From CAYJPK01 sp964372035 (GTDB lineage Bacteria > Desulfobacterota > Desulfovibrionia > Desulfovibrionales > Desulfovibrionaceae): a stretch of 64,000 bases of DNA. This document shows, in pieces, positions 8,903 through 18,609 of the stretch. The stretch lies in NCBI GenBank assembly GCA_964372035.1, contig CAYJPK010000001.1, positions 74,701-138,700 of the forward strand, written 5' to 3'. The notes beneath the pieces were generated by a model, which was not told the DNA's origin, made no database searches, and saw only the letters and a program-made list of their open reading frames with translations. The translations under genes were made by a program, and so were the position numbers. Numbering within the stretch: the stretch's first letter is position 1; each line of letters starts with the position of its first letter.

Positions 8903-9658
8903 ATGATTGAAAATTCTGAAACAATTATTGAAGTAAAAGATTTAACAATTGGTTATGGTAACTTAATTGTCCAACAAAATCTCAATTTTAAAATACAAAA
9001 GCAAGATGTTTTTGTTGTTATGGGACCAAGCGGTTGCGGTAAAAGTTCAGTTTTGCGTGTGCTTATTGGGCTTAACGCTCCAAAAAGTGGTAATGTTTTA
9101 TATCACGGGAATGATTTTTGGGCTAGCTCTGATGAAGAACGTCTTAAGACCTTGCAATATATGGGAGTTTTATTTCAAAGCGGTGCACTATTTAGCTCAA
9201 TGACTCTAGCTGAAAATGTGGCGTTGCCGCTTGAAAGGTATACAAAATTAACAAAAGCAGAAATAAATGATCAAGTAGATTTAAAATTATCGCTTGTTGG
9301 TTTGGCAGGTTTTAATAATTTTTATCCATCGCAAATTAGTGGTGGTATGCGTAAGCGTGCTGGTTTAGCTCGAGCTATTGCACTTGATCCTGAAATTGTA
9401 TTTTTTGATGAGCCATCTGCTGGACTCGACCCTATTAGTTCAGCACTACTTGATGAGTTAATTTTAGAGTTAAAGCAAAATCTTAAGATGACAGTAGTTG
9501 TTGTAACTCACGAGCTTGAAAGTATTTTTACAATTGGTAATAATAGTGTGTTTCTTGATAATGTTACAAAAACTGTCTTGGCAACTGGTAATCCTAATGA
9601 GCTTCGATATGATGATAAGCACCCAGAAGTTAAAAGATTTTTAAATCGTGGTAAATAA
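8903..9658 (+). CDS. mlaF: MlaF-family ABC transporter ATP-binding protein
   Basis: This 251-residue ATPase has Walker A GPSGCGKSS near residue 41, Q-loop FQSGALFSSMTLAENVALP (a pattern typical of MlaF and related MCE ATPases), signature ISGGMRKRAGLARA and Walker B EIVFFDEPSAGLDP. It supplies energy to the adjacent MlaE-like permease. The start follows mlaE immediately, with GGAGTG within the mlaE end as ribosome-binding site, and mlaD begins three bases after the stop. Length is normal. Confidence 0.93.
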   Translation: MIENSETIIEVKDLTIGYGNLIVQQNLNFKIQKQDVFVVMGPSGCGKSSVLRVLIGLNAPKSGNVLYHGNDFWASSDEERLKTLQYMGVLFQSGALFSSMTLAENVALPLERYTKLTKAEINDQVDLKLSLVGLAGFNNFYPSQISGGMRKRAGLARAIALDPEIVFFDEPSAGLDPISSALLDELILELKQNLKMTVVVVTHELESIFTIGNNSVFLDNVTKTVLATGNPNELRYDDKHPEVKRFLNRGK

Positions 9659-9661
9659 AAT

Positions 9662-10681
9662 ATGGCTAAAAAAATTAATACTACCTTGCTTGGTGCAGTT
9701 GTAATTGGCGGTATAGCTCTGCTTATTCTCTGCATTTCAATTGTTAGTTCTGGCAGGTTGTTTTCAGATGTGCAGCGCTTTGTGTTATTTTTTGACTCTT
9801 CTCTAAAAGGTCTTTCTATTGGTTCAAATGTTACTTTTCGTGGAGTACCTATTGGGCGTGTAACAGAAATTGAGCTTTCATCAAGCCTTGATAGCCAAGG
9901 TATTAGATTGCCTGTTTTTATTGAACTTACTCAAAATGCAAGTGAAGAATTTTTAGCTCAATATGATGATGCTGATGAGGAAGAATATCTGAAATTTTTA
10001 ATTAGTGATGGATTTAGTGGTAGTTTGAATGTGCAAAGTTTTTTAACAGGAAGATTAGAGATTGAGCTTGATTTTAATCAGCACAATATTACCCCTTCTC
10101 ATAACTTTGGTGAATTATATTACGCAGGTGTGCCAATTATTCCTACTATACCATCTCAGTTTGATACACTTACTAAAAAAATATTTGATTTACCAGTAGA
10201 AAAGATAACAAGCGATGTACTTGTGCTTATAGATAATTTAAATAACTTTTTAAGCTCAGAAGCATTGAATAGCTTACCAGAGAATATAAATGCTACTTTA
10301 AATAGGGCGAATGGTGCTATTGATGAATTAAAATTAGCAGTTGAAAGTATTAATAAGTTATCACTAAATATTGATGATAAAATTACAAGTTCTGAAAAAA
10401 ATATCTTAAAAGCAGTGAATAATATCAGTGAGTTAGCCAAAAAATATGCTGCTATTGCTGATGATTTAGATAAGGGTATTAAGGCATTTACTGATTTTGC
10501 AAAGAATGCTAATAAAACAACTAAGTCAGTCAATGAGTTAATAAATCCAAATTCAGCTTATGTTTTAGGAATTAATAAGGCAATAGACGAAATGTCAAGA
10601 ACTGCAAAATCTGTTCGTCATTTAGCTGATGTTTTAGAAAGAAACCCTGAATCTATTATATTTGGTAAAGGAAATCGTTAA
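9662..10681 (+). CDS. mlaD: MlaD/PqiB-like MCE domain protein
   Basis: This 339-residue protein begins with one membrane anchor (about 8–30, LLGAVVIGGIALLILCISIV), followed by an MCE domain containing FFDSSLKGLSIGSNVTFRGVP-like sequence and the IGRVTEI strand. A helical tail (about 175–330) follows. MCE proteins form periplasmic hexameric rings or tunnels that carry lipids to or from the inner-membrane permease. The tail suggests a needle-like or coiled extension longer than that of the short MlaD of Escherichia coli. It overlaps the next gene by one base and belongs to the same operon. Confidence 0.88.
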   Translation: MAKKINTTLLGAVVIGGIALLILCISIVSSGRLFSDVQRFVLFFDSSLKGLSIGSNVTFRGVPIGRVTEIELSSSLDSQGIRLPVFIELTQNASEEFLAQYDDADEEEYLKFLISDGFSGSLNVQSFLTGRLEIELDFNQHNITPSHNFGELYYAGVPIIPTIPSQFDTLTKKIFDLPVEKITSDVLVLIDNLNNFLSSEALNSLPENINATLNRANGAIDELKLAVESINKLSLNIDDKITSSEKNILKAVNNISELAKKYAAIADDLDKGIKAFTDFAKNANKTTKSVNELINPNSAYVLGINKAIDEMSRTAKSVRHLADVLERNPESIIFGKGNR

Positions 10682-11253
10682 TGAAAAAAGTAATTTGTGC
10701 GCTAATAGTACTTTTGCTTAGTGCTTGTGGATTTAAGCCAAGCAGTACACCATCTTATTATGTTTTAGCTTTGCCAGAATATAATAATGAAAAAGTAGAA
10801 ACTAGCAAGCTTGGAACAAGAATTTTAGTTAGTACCATTACAATTCCTGCATATCTTGACCGCCCAGAAATTGCACTTCGAACTGGAAGTGATGTTGAGT
10901 TTTCTGATTTTAATAGATGGGCAGAGGATTTAGATGATGGAATTAATAGAATTTTAATAGACAGTTTAAATCAAGACTTAAAAGCTTCAAATAGCATTGC
11001 ATTTCCTATTAATTCTGTGATGCCGTATGATGTGCGCTTAAGTATTGATGTTTTGCGCTTTGATGGTGATTTAAATTCAACTGTTGCACTTGAAATTGTA
11101 TGGATTTTGACTGACAATGAAGGGCAAGTTGTAAAAAATGGTCATTTTATTGACGAAACAAATAGTGGCAATGATTTTAATAGCTTTATAAATGCGCATA
11201 GTCTACTACTTAACAATTTTGGTAAGAATATTGCAACCATAGTTATGGATTAA
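10681..11253 (+). CDS. PqiC/YmbA-like lipoprotein, MCE transport auxiliary protein
   Basis: This 190-residue protein starts with a lipoprotein signal (MKKVICALIVLLLSAC; lipidated Cys about residue 16). It contains the family pattern SYYVLALPE, IPAYLDRPEIALRTG and FNRWAEDLDDGINRILIDSLNQDL, as in the ABC-type transport auxiliary lipoproteins (PqiC). These sit in the outer membrane and dock MCE tunnels. The start codon overlaps the mlaD stop by one base. This completes a four-gene MCE operon. The family call is strong; the membrane location is inferred from family knowledge. Confidence 0.87.
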   Translation: MKKVICALIVLLLSACGFKPSSTPSYYVLALPEYNNEKVETSKLGTRILVSTITIPAYLDRPEIALRTGSDVEFSDFNRWAEDLDDGINRILIDSLNQDLKASNSIAFPINSVMPYDVRLSIDVLRFDGDLNSTVALEIVWILTDNEGQVVKNGHFIDETNSGNDFNSFINAHSLLLNNFGKNIATIVMD

Positions 11254-11297
11254 AAAAATAATTTAAACTAGATGAAATATCGTAAAGTGAGCTAAGT

Positions 11298-13367
11298 ATG
11301 AAAGATGATCAAATTATCGATTTAACAGAAATTATCGAACAAGGCGACAGTGTTAAAATTAATAATAAAAGCGTACTAGATGACGCTGATGATTTAAAAA
11401 AATCAGCAACAGATGCTGATGACGGTATTCAACTTGAAGATTTATTGTCAGAACTTGGTGGCATGGACGATGAGCTAGAACTTATTAAAGATGAACCAAA
11501 AAACACAGTACAAATTGAATCAAAAATTGAAGCTGATGCCAAAGAAGAATTAGATGCGCCAAGCTTTGATAATATGGACGACTTATTTGAGAACTTGGAA
11601 AAATCTGCTGATACACATGATGCGAACAAAAACAATGATCATAATGAAATAGATGAAAAAGATGAGCTGAATGACTTATTTGATGCTATTTTTGATGAAG
11701 AACCAAGCCCTAAAAAGCAACAAGAAGATGATATTTTGGAAAGTTTAGAGCTTGATGTTCCTATTTCTGAAGATAAAAGTGCAAAGCCAATTACAGATAA
11801 TGATTTTGACGATTTATTTGATAGCTTATTAGATGAAAAACCAAAAACAAAGACTCAAGACGATGATTTTTTTGCTGATTTAGATCTGGATTTACCGGCT
11901 GAACAGACAAAAGAACAAGCTAAGGCTATGCCTGAAAATAAGGCTGAAACTAAGACTAGCGATGATTTTAGTGATTTATTTGATGAAATGTTAGAAGAAA
12001 AGCCAGCACAAAAAAATACAGATGAAGATGATATTTTAGGTGGTTTAGACCTTAATAGTCCCGAAGATGAGATAGTTAAGCCAAAACCTTCAATTAGTGT
12101 TCATGTTGAAGCTAAAGCACAAAAACAAGAGCCAACTAACATGGAAAATGACATTTTAGGTGATTTAGATTTTGAAGAACTCGCAGGTAGTCCTAAAACA
12201 GCTGAGTTAGATGCTGTGCTTAACGAGGGTGCTAAAAAACAAGAACAAGCTGAAACTACTATGCTTGAGGCTGGTGCCGTTTTAGAGAACGAAATTGATG
12301 AGTTACTTTCAAACTTAGATAATTCAATTGATGATAGTGAGTTAGAAGATATTTCAAATATTTCACAAAAACCAGCTAAAACGGAAGAACAAGAGGGCTT
12401 AGCAGGCTTTAATGAATTATTTGATAGCTTAGATATACCAAGCTCTGGTAGCCTTGAACAAAAAGCAATTGATAAAGATAATGTTGATTTTAATGAGATT
12501 AATTCATTACTTGGTGATGATGCAAAGCAAGCTAACACACAAACTGACAATACTGTTGCAAATGAAAAAATCCTTGAGTTGCAAGATAGTTTAAAGACAT
12601 TGCAAGAAGAAAACAATAGCTTGCGTAGTGAGATCGGTGCTATTAAAGAACTTGCAGAAGCAGGCTTTGCAGCTCTTAAGGTTCAAAATGAAGCATTAGA
12701 GAAAAAAATGCATGAAATGCTCGAGAGCCAGAATAATAATGACTCTAAAAACGAAAGCGAGAAACAACAAGAACTAATTCAAGAATTGATTGATAAAAAT
12801 GAAACACTAGTGCAAGAGCTTAGTGAGATTAAAGCTAGCATTATGTCACCAATTTTCTCAGATGATGAACTTTCTAATATTAAAGAATTGTTGCAAAAAC
12901 AGCTTGTTACAGAGCAAGATTTAGATGAAATCAAAAATAATGTAGCTGATATTTCTTCAGCGCAAAATCAAGCAACAACTCTAAATCCAGAAGAGCTTGA
13001 AAGCATAAGAGCTTTACTAGAAAAAACTGAAAATTCTGTAAGTAATTTTGAAGAAATTCAAGCTTCAATTAAATCTTTAAATGAAGACTTTGTTCAAAGT
13101 GAAAGCGAAAATGAAAAGAATAATATTGAGCTACAAGAAAAACTTGCAAACATTGAAGCAAATGCTCTGAATTATAATGAACAACTTGAACTAGTTAAAC
13201 AAAGCTCAAGCCAAATAGAGCAGGCAATGGCAGAGTTTAAGACTCAAGACAATAATGAGCTTGAAAATACAATTTTTGAAAATTTAAAACCTGTTATTGA
13301 GAAATATGCTGCAAGCTCTGCAGCTAAAATTATAAGAGAAGAAATAGCTGCTCTTCTTAGTGAGTAA
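11298..13367 (+). CDS. Large acidic repeat and coiled-coil protein of unknown function
   Basis: This 689-residue protein has no recognised enzymatic domain. Residues about 40–300 are highly acidic and contain repeated short motifs: DLFD-containing segments near residues 97, 126, 172 and 226, each followed by EEP or EKP in the later three, alternating with DDILxxLxLD-like segments near 144, 190, 244 and 284. Residues about 420–660 are predicted by eye to be coiled coil with Glu- and Gln-rich heptads. The last 30 residues form a compact helix pair ending in AKIIREEIAALLSE. There is no signal peptide or membrane segment. It lies 44 bases after the MCE operon with GTGAG ahead of the ATG and overlaps the next gene by eight bases. 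A polar scaffold role, in the manner of PopZ, is only a hypothesis. Confidence 0.8.
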   Translation: MKDDQIIDLTEIIEQGDSVKINNKSVLDDADDLKKSATDADDGIQLEDLLSELGGMDDELELIKDEPKNTVQIESKIEADAKEELDAPSFDNMDDLFENLEKSADTHDANKNNDHNEIDEKDELNDLFDAIFDEEPSPKKQQEDDILESLELDVPISEDKSAKPITDNDFDDLFDSLLDEKPKTKTQDDDFFADLDLDLPAEQTKEQAKAMPENKAETKTSDDFSDLFDEMLEEKPAQKNTDEDDILGGLDLNSPEDEIVKPKPSISVHVEAKAQKQEPTNMENDILGDLDFEELAGSPKTAELDAVLNEGAKKQEQAETTMLEAGAVLENEIDELLSNLDNSIDDSELEDISNISQKPAKTEEQEGLAGFNELFDSLDIPSSGSLEQKAIDKDNVDFNEINSLLGDDAKQANTQTDNTVANEKILELQDSLKTLQEENNSLRSEIGAIKELAEAGFAALKVQNEALEKKMHEMLESQNNNDSKNESEKQQELIQELIDKNETLVQELSEIKASIMSPIFSDDELSNIKELLQKQLVTEQDLDEIKNNVADISSAQNQATTLNPEELESIRALLEKTENSVSNFEEIQASIKSLNEDFVQSESENEKNNIELQEKLANIEANALNYNEQLELVKQSSSQIEQAMAEFKTQDNNELENTIFENLKPVIEKYAASSAAKIIREEIAALLSE

Positions 13368-14226
13368 TTTTAACAAGTTTTTAGTGAGTAATATATTGAT
13401 AAAGCTAGATAATTTATTTGCAGAGCCTGCAAGCCAATGCCTTGAGCATCTTGCAGGTGGTGCAATGCTTAATTTTTCAATTAATGATGAAAAAGTTCAT
13501 GCCATGTTATACTTACCAAGCGGCAAAGGTCCGTATCCCATTGCTATGCTTTTACATGGATTGCCAGGAATAATTCGTAGTGAAGATATTGCGCAAGCTT
13601 TACGTAGAGCAGGCATGGCTGTATTAATTTTTTCATATCGTGGCTCATGGGGAAATGATGGTTCATGGTCTTATGCAAACGCCCATAGAGATGTATTAGC
13701 CGCAAAAGAAATGCTTTTTGAAGTTGCACCAAAATATAATCTTGATACAAATAAATTTGTTACAATTGGACATAGCTTTGGCGGGTTAATGACAATACTA
13801 TTAGCAAGAGATTCTAATTTGCGTGATTTTATTGCCATTTCTCCATCTGATGCTAGCATGCAGTGGAAAAAAGCTATTGCAAATAAAAAAGAACATGAAC
13901 GCATAAAACGTCTTGATTCGTTTTCACCATATTTAAAAGGCACAAATGGTGAAAAAATTTGGAATGATGTTCTAAATGACATAGATTCTTTTGACGCAAT
14001 AAAAGCTATTGAAAGCTTTGATAAAAACAAAAGATTTCTATTGATAGGAGCTGAATTTGATAATTTACTTGGAATTGATGAATATTTTAATGTTCAGCTG
14101 AAAAGTTTAGAAGACAGGCTTGAAAATGTTGAGAGTTTAATTTTGCCAACAGGGCATAATTATCATAGTCAGAGGATTACGCTTATAAAAAGCATCGCAA
14201 ATTGGTTGCAAAAAATAGGATATTAA
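13360..14226 (+). CDS. Alpha/beta hydrolase, dienelactone hydrolase-like
   Basis: This 288-residue protein has an alpha/beta hydrolase core: strand AMLLHGLPG (oxyanion region), nucleophile elbow GHSFGG with Ser about 139, a probable acid in the FDNLLGID region, and a late His in PTGHNYHSQR. The substrate is unknown. It resembles the cytosolic DLH or peptidase S9-type hydrolases. The GTG start at 13360 overlaps the preceding gene by eight bases; a second GTG at 13384, within a direct repeat of the same 12-base sequence (13357–13368 and 13381–13392), is an alternative. It is followed by lysA after one base, so it is probably cotranscribed with it. Confidence 0.82.
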   Translation: MSNFNKFLVSNILIKLDNLFAEPASQCLEHLAGGAMLNFSINDEKVHAMLYLPSGKGPYPIAMLLHGLPGIIRSEDIAQALRRAGMAVLIFSYRGSWGNDGSWSYANAHRDVLAAKEMLFEVAPKYNLDTNKFVTIGHSFGGLMTILLARDSNLRDFIAISPSDASMQWKKAIANKKEHERIKRLDSFSPYLKGTNGEKIWNDVLNDIDSFDAIKAIESFDKNKRFLLIGAEFDNLLGIDEYFNVQLKSLEDRLENVESLILPTGHNYHSQRITLIKSIANWLQKIGY

Positions 14227-14227
14227 A

Positions 14228-15478
14228 ATGAAAAAATACAGTGAAGAATTTAATTTTTTTGGGAAAAAAACTCCATTTGATTTAATTAATGAGTTTGGTT
14301 CACCGTTATATGTTTATAACGAAGATATTTTACGTAGAGCTTGTCGTGATTTAAAATCTTTATCAAATCACCCCCAGTTTTATGTTAATTATTCAGCTAA
14401 AGCTAATACAAACTTAAGCCTGTTAAAAATAATTCGTGAAGAAGGTTTAATTGTAGATGCGATGTCGCCAGGTGAATTATATATTAATAAAATGGCTGGT
14501 TTTACAAGCGAAGAAATTTTATATGTATGTAATAATGTAGATGCTTCTGAACTTAAAAATGCAGTGGAAAATGACGTATTAATCAGTGTTGACTCTTTAT
14601 CACAAGTAGAATTATACGGAAAAATTAATCCTGGTGGTAAGATTTTAGTTCGCATTAACCCAGGTATTGGCGCTGGGCACAGCCAAAAGGTTATTACTGG
14701 TGGCAAAAAAACAAAGTTTGGTATTTCACCAGAACTTTTTGGCGATTTATATGAAATTTTAGATAAATATAACTTAAAATTAGCTGGACTTACACAACAT
14801 ATCGGCTCATTATTCATGAAAGCTGATGATTATTTAGATGCAGTTGATTTTATTTTAGACTTTATTGCAACAATGCCACAAGAAAGGTGTAAAGATTTTG
14901 AAATAATTGACTTTGGTGGTGGCTTTGGTATTCCTTACCACAAAAATGATGGTGAAGCACGCCTAGATTTAGATAATTTAGGCAGTGGCTTAGATAAGCG
15001 TATGAAAGACTTCTGTGCTTTAACAGCTTATAAAGGTAAATTCTTAATTGAGCCAGGTCGATATGTTGTGGCTGAGTGCTCAATCTTACTTGGTAATGTT
15101 TTAGCTACAAAATACAATGGTGATGTACGTTACGTTGGTACTGATGTTGGCTTTAACGTGCTTATGCGTCCAGCGATGTATGAATCATATCACGAAATAG
15201 AGGTATACCCACAAAATAATGAAGTAAGAGAAATAACTACTCAGCATTTTGTTGGTAATATTTGTGAAAGTGGTGATGTTTTAGCAAAAGATAGAAAGTC
15301 AGAATTAGCTAAAGAGGGCGATCTTATAGGTTTATTAGATGCAGGTGCTTATGGATTTGCAATGGCATCACCATATAACCAGCGCTGCAGACCTGCTGAA
15401 GTTTTAATTAAAAGCGACGGCAGTGCTTGCGTAATTCGACGCAGAGAAACAATTGAAGATATCGTATCATTATTTTAA
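14228..15478 (+). CDS. lysA: Diaminopimelate decarboxylase
   Basis: LysA converts meso-diaminopimelate to L-lysine, the last step of lysine synthesis, using pyridoxal phosphate. The 416-residue protein shows the PLP lysine in NYSAKANTN (Lys58), the barrel motifs AMSPGELYI and HIGSLF, the phosphate-binding GGGFGIPY, EPGRYVVAE, and the C-terminal substrate-binding CESGDVLAKDR followed by DAGAYGFAMASPYN. The length is normal for the family. It lies one base after the hydrolase and overlaps the AsmA-like gene by one base. The identity is clear; related decarboxylases such as carboxynorspermidine decarboxylase lack this exact C-terminal motif set. Confidence 0.95.
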   Translation: MKKYSEEFNFFGKKTPFDLINEFGSPLYVYNEDILRRACRDLKSLSNHPQFYVNYSAKANTNLSLLKIIREEGLIVDAMSPGELYINKMAGFTSEEILYVCNNVDASELKNAVENDVLISVDSLSQVELYGKINPGGKILVRINPGIGAGHSQKVITGGKKTKFGISPELFGDLYEILDKYNLKLAGLTQHIGSLFMKADDYLDAVDFILDFIATMPQERCKDFEIIDFGGGFGIPYHKNDGEARLDLDNLGSGLDKRMKDFCALTAYKGKFLIEPGRYVVAECSILLGNVLATKYNGDVRYVGTDVGFNVLMRPAMYESYHEIEVYPQNNEVREITTQHFVGNICESGDVLAKDRKSELAKEGDLIGLLDAGAYGFAMASPYNQRCRPAEVLIKSDGSACVIRRRETIEDIVSLF

Positions 15479-18400
15479 TGAAAAAAAAGACAGCGACAAT
15501 AATTTTATTTTTCTGGGGAATATTTCTTAGCATAGGCGTCTATTTATACGTAAACTATGCTAATAGCTATTATCTATCTACCATGATAAGTGAAAAGCTA
15601 AATGAAAAAAATATTGGAAAATGGAATATTGGAGCTGTAGCTTTTGAAGCTTTTCCTAGAGTAAAACTTATTATTTCTGGGATCGATTTTAGCTCAAATG
15701 ACAACTTAAATGAAGCATTTGAGCTAAATCTAAAAGCTAAAGAAGTTACCCTTGCGCTTGGTTGGTCTTCTATTCTTGAAGCAAGATTTATTCCAGGATC
15801 AATCATTTTTGAAAATATGGACTTAAATGTTGATTTAAACAACATGTCAGAATTTAAAAGCAATGAAAATGCTGACAAAAATAATGAAAACTTATCCGAT
15901 AGATACTCTGTACTTATAAACCTACTAAAAGATTTACGCTTAAGATTTAAAGATTCACATATCTTAATAAAAAATAATGAACAAAATGAAATAACAACTA
16001 TTTCAGATATTAATGGTTCAATCAGACTGCCTGGTTTTTTTGCAGGCTCTTCCAATCTACGCATTGGATTAATAGACGTTACTAAAGAAATTATCAATGA
16101 ATCTAAACAAATTTTATCTTTGAAAAAAACTAAACTAAACACTAAATATCTTTATCTTGAAAAAAATATTTCAAACAGCAATTTATTAAAAAATATAGCT
16201 TTTTTACCTTCAGGTTTTTTTGATTTTACAAGCACCATTAGCATGCCTAAATTTGAAGATTTGTATCTAAACTTTATAGCTGATATTCAACATAATGAAG
16301 CTAGTCGGCACATAGATGGTAAATTTTCAGCCAAAAAATCTAGCTTGATAGAAGGTCATACAGTACCACTTGATGTATCTTTTGATTATAGCTCAGAAGA
16401 TTTTGACAATTTCTCTATAAAAAATACTTTGTTGCAATTATCCGATAATATTGGTGAATTTAATGGAGAATTAAATTTAAGTGAACTTGAGTTGGTGGGT
16501 AAACTTAAAGTATTACATTTAAGTTTACCGCAGTGGTTTAGCTTTGCACGAGTTTTGCCTGATGGTGTTTTTAACACTTTAGATCAAATAAAAGGTGAAG
16601 CATCTTTTAAGCTCAATCCAAAAAAACTTATAGTTCAAGAGGCAAATGCTAGTATTTTAGGCATGGATTTTGTTGGAACTGGTGGGGTTAAAGATTTTTC
16701 TAAGCCAGTAATTTATTTAAAAGCAAAAACAACTTATGCAAATGTCAATAATGTAATACCTGAACTTATAGGTAAAAGCATTGAAAAGTCAAATTATGCA
16801 TATCCAAGTCTTGACGATTACTATGAAAGTGATGAACCACAAAAGCCAATTGATATCGGTTATGATATTGATCTTTACGCTGATAGTGCAGATGCGTGGC
16901 GTTTACGTGGTAATGATTTTAACTTTAGGACATATTCTAAAGATTCAAAAAATTATTTGTTATTCAAATACAACAAGCTATATGGTGGAAATGTTAATGT
17001 TTTAGCAACATTAGACGGCGATATTAACATTCATGGCAAGGCTAATGATGTTAATGCTTTAAGTTTTACACAAGCTTTTACACGTGACTCTGTTGTAGAC
17101 GGTAAACTCAACTTAAGTGTTGATTTAAATTCAAGATTATCGTCATGGGTTACATTTGTTACTGGGCTCAAAGGTCGCATTGAAGCTGATATAGTAGAGG
17201 CAAAACTTGCCCAAGAAAACCTTGATAAAATAAATATAAAAATTGATGCAACTGGAAAAGAGATTAATTCTTCAAACATGCCAAGACAATTGGAATTTGA
17301 TGGAAAAACAATAATAAACGCACAAGCTAAAAGATATAATATTGATCTTAATTTAAATGGAAAAGCAAAATTTGACCCTAAAACATTTGCACCAATTTCA
17401 ATGACAGATGTTCCAGGTAAAGTGAGTTTTACAGGCTTTGGAATAAAATCAACTTTTTCAACTAAATTTTCATACACTGCACAAAAAAACTTAATGGAAC
17501 TAGCAGATATTAATGGAGATTTACCTGGTGGGTTTATTAGCGGGTATGCTTTTATTGACAATGATGAATTAAAAGGGCATTTAAACGGCTCTAGTACAGC
17601 ATTAAATCAGTTTGTTAATTCTTTTACAGATATAAAATTTTTACCAAAAAAATCACTATCTTTCATAGATTTTAATACTGATTTTGCAATAAAACAAAAT
17701 CATTTAAATTTGAAAAACTTTACAGGAAAAATTGACAATACCAGCATAACAGGCTATATAGATTATATAAAGAATGATATAAATACGCTTAATGTTAATT
17801 TGCGCCTTGGTACTTTAGATATAAATCATTATATAAATAGTAGTAGCAAAGATGGTGCTTTAAATTATAATTTATTAAACAACATTAGTGGGAAAGGTGT
17901 CATTCAAGTTAGTGATTTAATTGTTAAAAAAATTAAATTATCCGGTGTTTATGCTCAGTATCATATTGCTAACAATAGTTTAGAGATAAACCCAATTAAT
18001 ATTACACCTTACAAAGGTCATGCATTAGGAAATATTAAAGTTTCTGGTACAAGAAATGGTTATATGACAAGGCTGTATTATAATGCTTATGGTATGAATA
18101 TGCTAGATTTTTCCTCATCTATAGCCAAAGAAAGTGTTATTGGTGGTTCTGGCAAGATAAGCCTTGATCTAAATGGACTTATTGCAAATACAGGTGATAT
18201 ACCTAAAGCTTTAAGCGGAAATTATAGTTTTAGTATTGATAAAGGGTATTTTGCAACACTTAATAAAAATACCATCACTGATACTGAAAGCTTTGAGACT
18301 GTGAGTGCTTCTGGTGTTATGAATAAGGGTGTTTTAAAAACAAACAATATTTTATTAAAAAGCAATAGTTTAAATGCATCTGGTTATGGAACTATAAACC

Positions 18401-18588
18401 TAGTGGATTGGACTTTATTTGCAAAATTAAATGCTTCAACTCCAAGCTTTACAGATGTACCAGTAACTTTTTCAGGCAGTTTAGATGCTCCAGAACGAGA
18501 GGTTGATACTATAAAAGCTATTGGTAGTGGGTTTTTGAATCTTGTTGGTGATATTTTAACGCTACCATTTAAATTTTTGTCAAAGTAA
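15478..18588 (+). CDS. AsmA family envelope protein
   Basis: This 1036-residue protein has a single N-terminal membrane helix (about 5–28) and a long beta-rich periplasmic body with repeated short amphipathic strands, ending in FLNLVGDILTLPFKFL, typical of AsmA-type proteins. AsmA-family members (AsmA, TamB, YhdP) are thought to bridge the two membranes and support phospholipid transport or outer-membrane assembly. The MCE operon upstream is functionally consistent. The start overlaps the lysA stop (TAATG), which suggests translational coupling. Assignment to a subfamily is not possible from sequence alone. Confidence 0.83.
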   Translation: MKKKTATIILFFWGIFLSIGVYLYVNYANSYYLSTMISEKLNEKNIGKWNIGAVAFEAFPRVKLIISGIDFSSNDNLNEAFELNLKAKEVTLALGWSSILEARFIPGSIIFENMDLNVDLNNMSEFKSNENADKNNENLSDRYSVLINLLKDLRLRFKDSHILIKNNEQNEITTISDINGSIRLPGFFAGSSNLRIGLIDVTKEIINESKQILSLKKTKLNTKYLYLEKNISNSNLLKNIAFLPSGFFDFTSTISMPKFEDLYLNFIADIQHNEASRHIDGKFSAKKSSLIEGHTVPLDVSFDYSSEDFDNFSIKNTLLQLSDNIGEFNGELNLSELELVGKLKVLHLSLPQWFSFARVLPDGVFNTLDQIKGEASFKLNPKKLIVQEANASILGMDFVGTGGVKDFSKPVIYLKAKTTYANVNNVIPELIGKSIEKSNYAYPSLDDYYESDEPQKPIDIGYDIDLYADSADAWRLRGNDFNFRTYSKDSKNYLLFKYNKLYGGNVNVLATLDGDINIHGKANDVNALSFTQAFTRDSVVDGKLNLSVDLNSRLSSWVTFVTGLKGRIEADIVEAKLAQENLDKINIKIDATGKEINSSNMPRQLEFDGKTIINAQAKRYNIDLNLNGKAKFDPKTFAPISMTDVPGKVSFTGFGIKSTFSTKFSYTAQKNLMELADINGDLPGGFISGYAFIDNDELKGHLNGSSTALNQFVNSFTDIKFLPKKSLSFIDFNTDFAIKQNHLNLKNFTGKIDNTSITGYIDYIKNDINTLNVNLRLGTLDINHYINSSSKDGALNYNLLNNISGKGVIQVSDLIVKKIKLSGVYAQYHIANNSLEINPINITPYKGHALGNIKVSGTRNGYMTRLYYNAYGMNMLDFSSSIAKESVIGGSGKISLDLNGLIANTGDIPKALSGNYSFSIDKGYFATLNKNTITDTESFETVSASGVMNKGVLKTNNILLKSNSLNASGYGTINLVDWTLFAKLNASTPSFTDVPVTFSGSLDAPEREVDTIKAIGSGFLNLVGDILTLPFKFLSK

Positions 18589-18609
18589 TACTTTAACTTT
18601 TGGTGCTCT

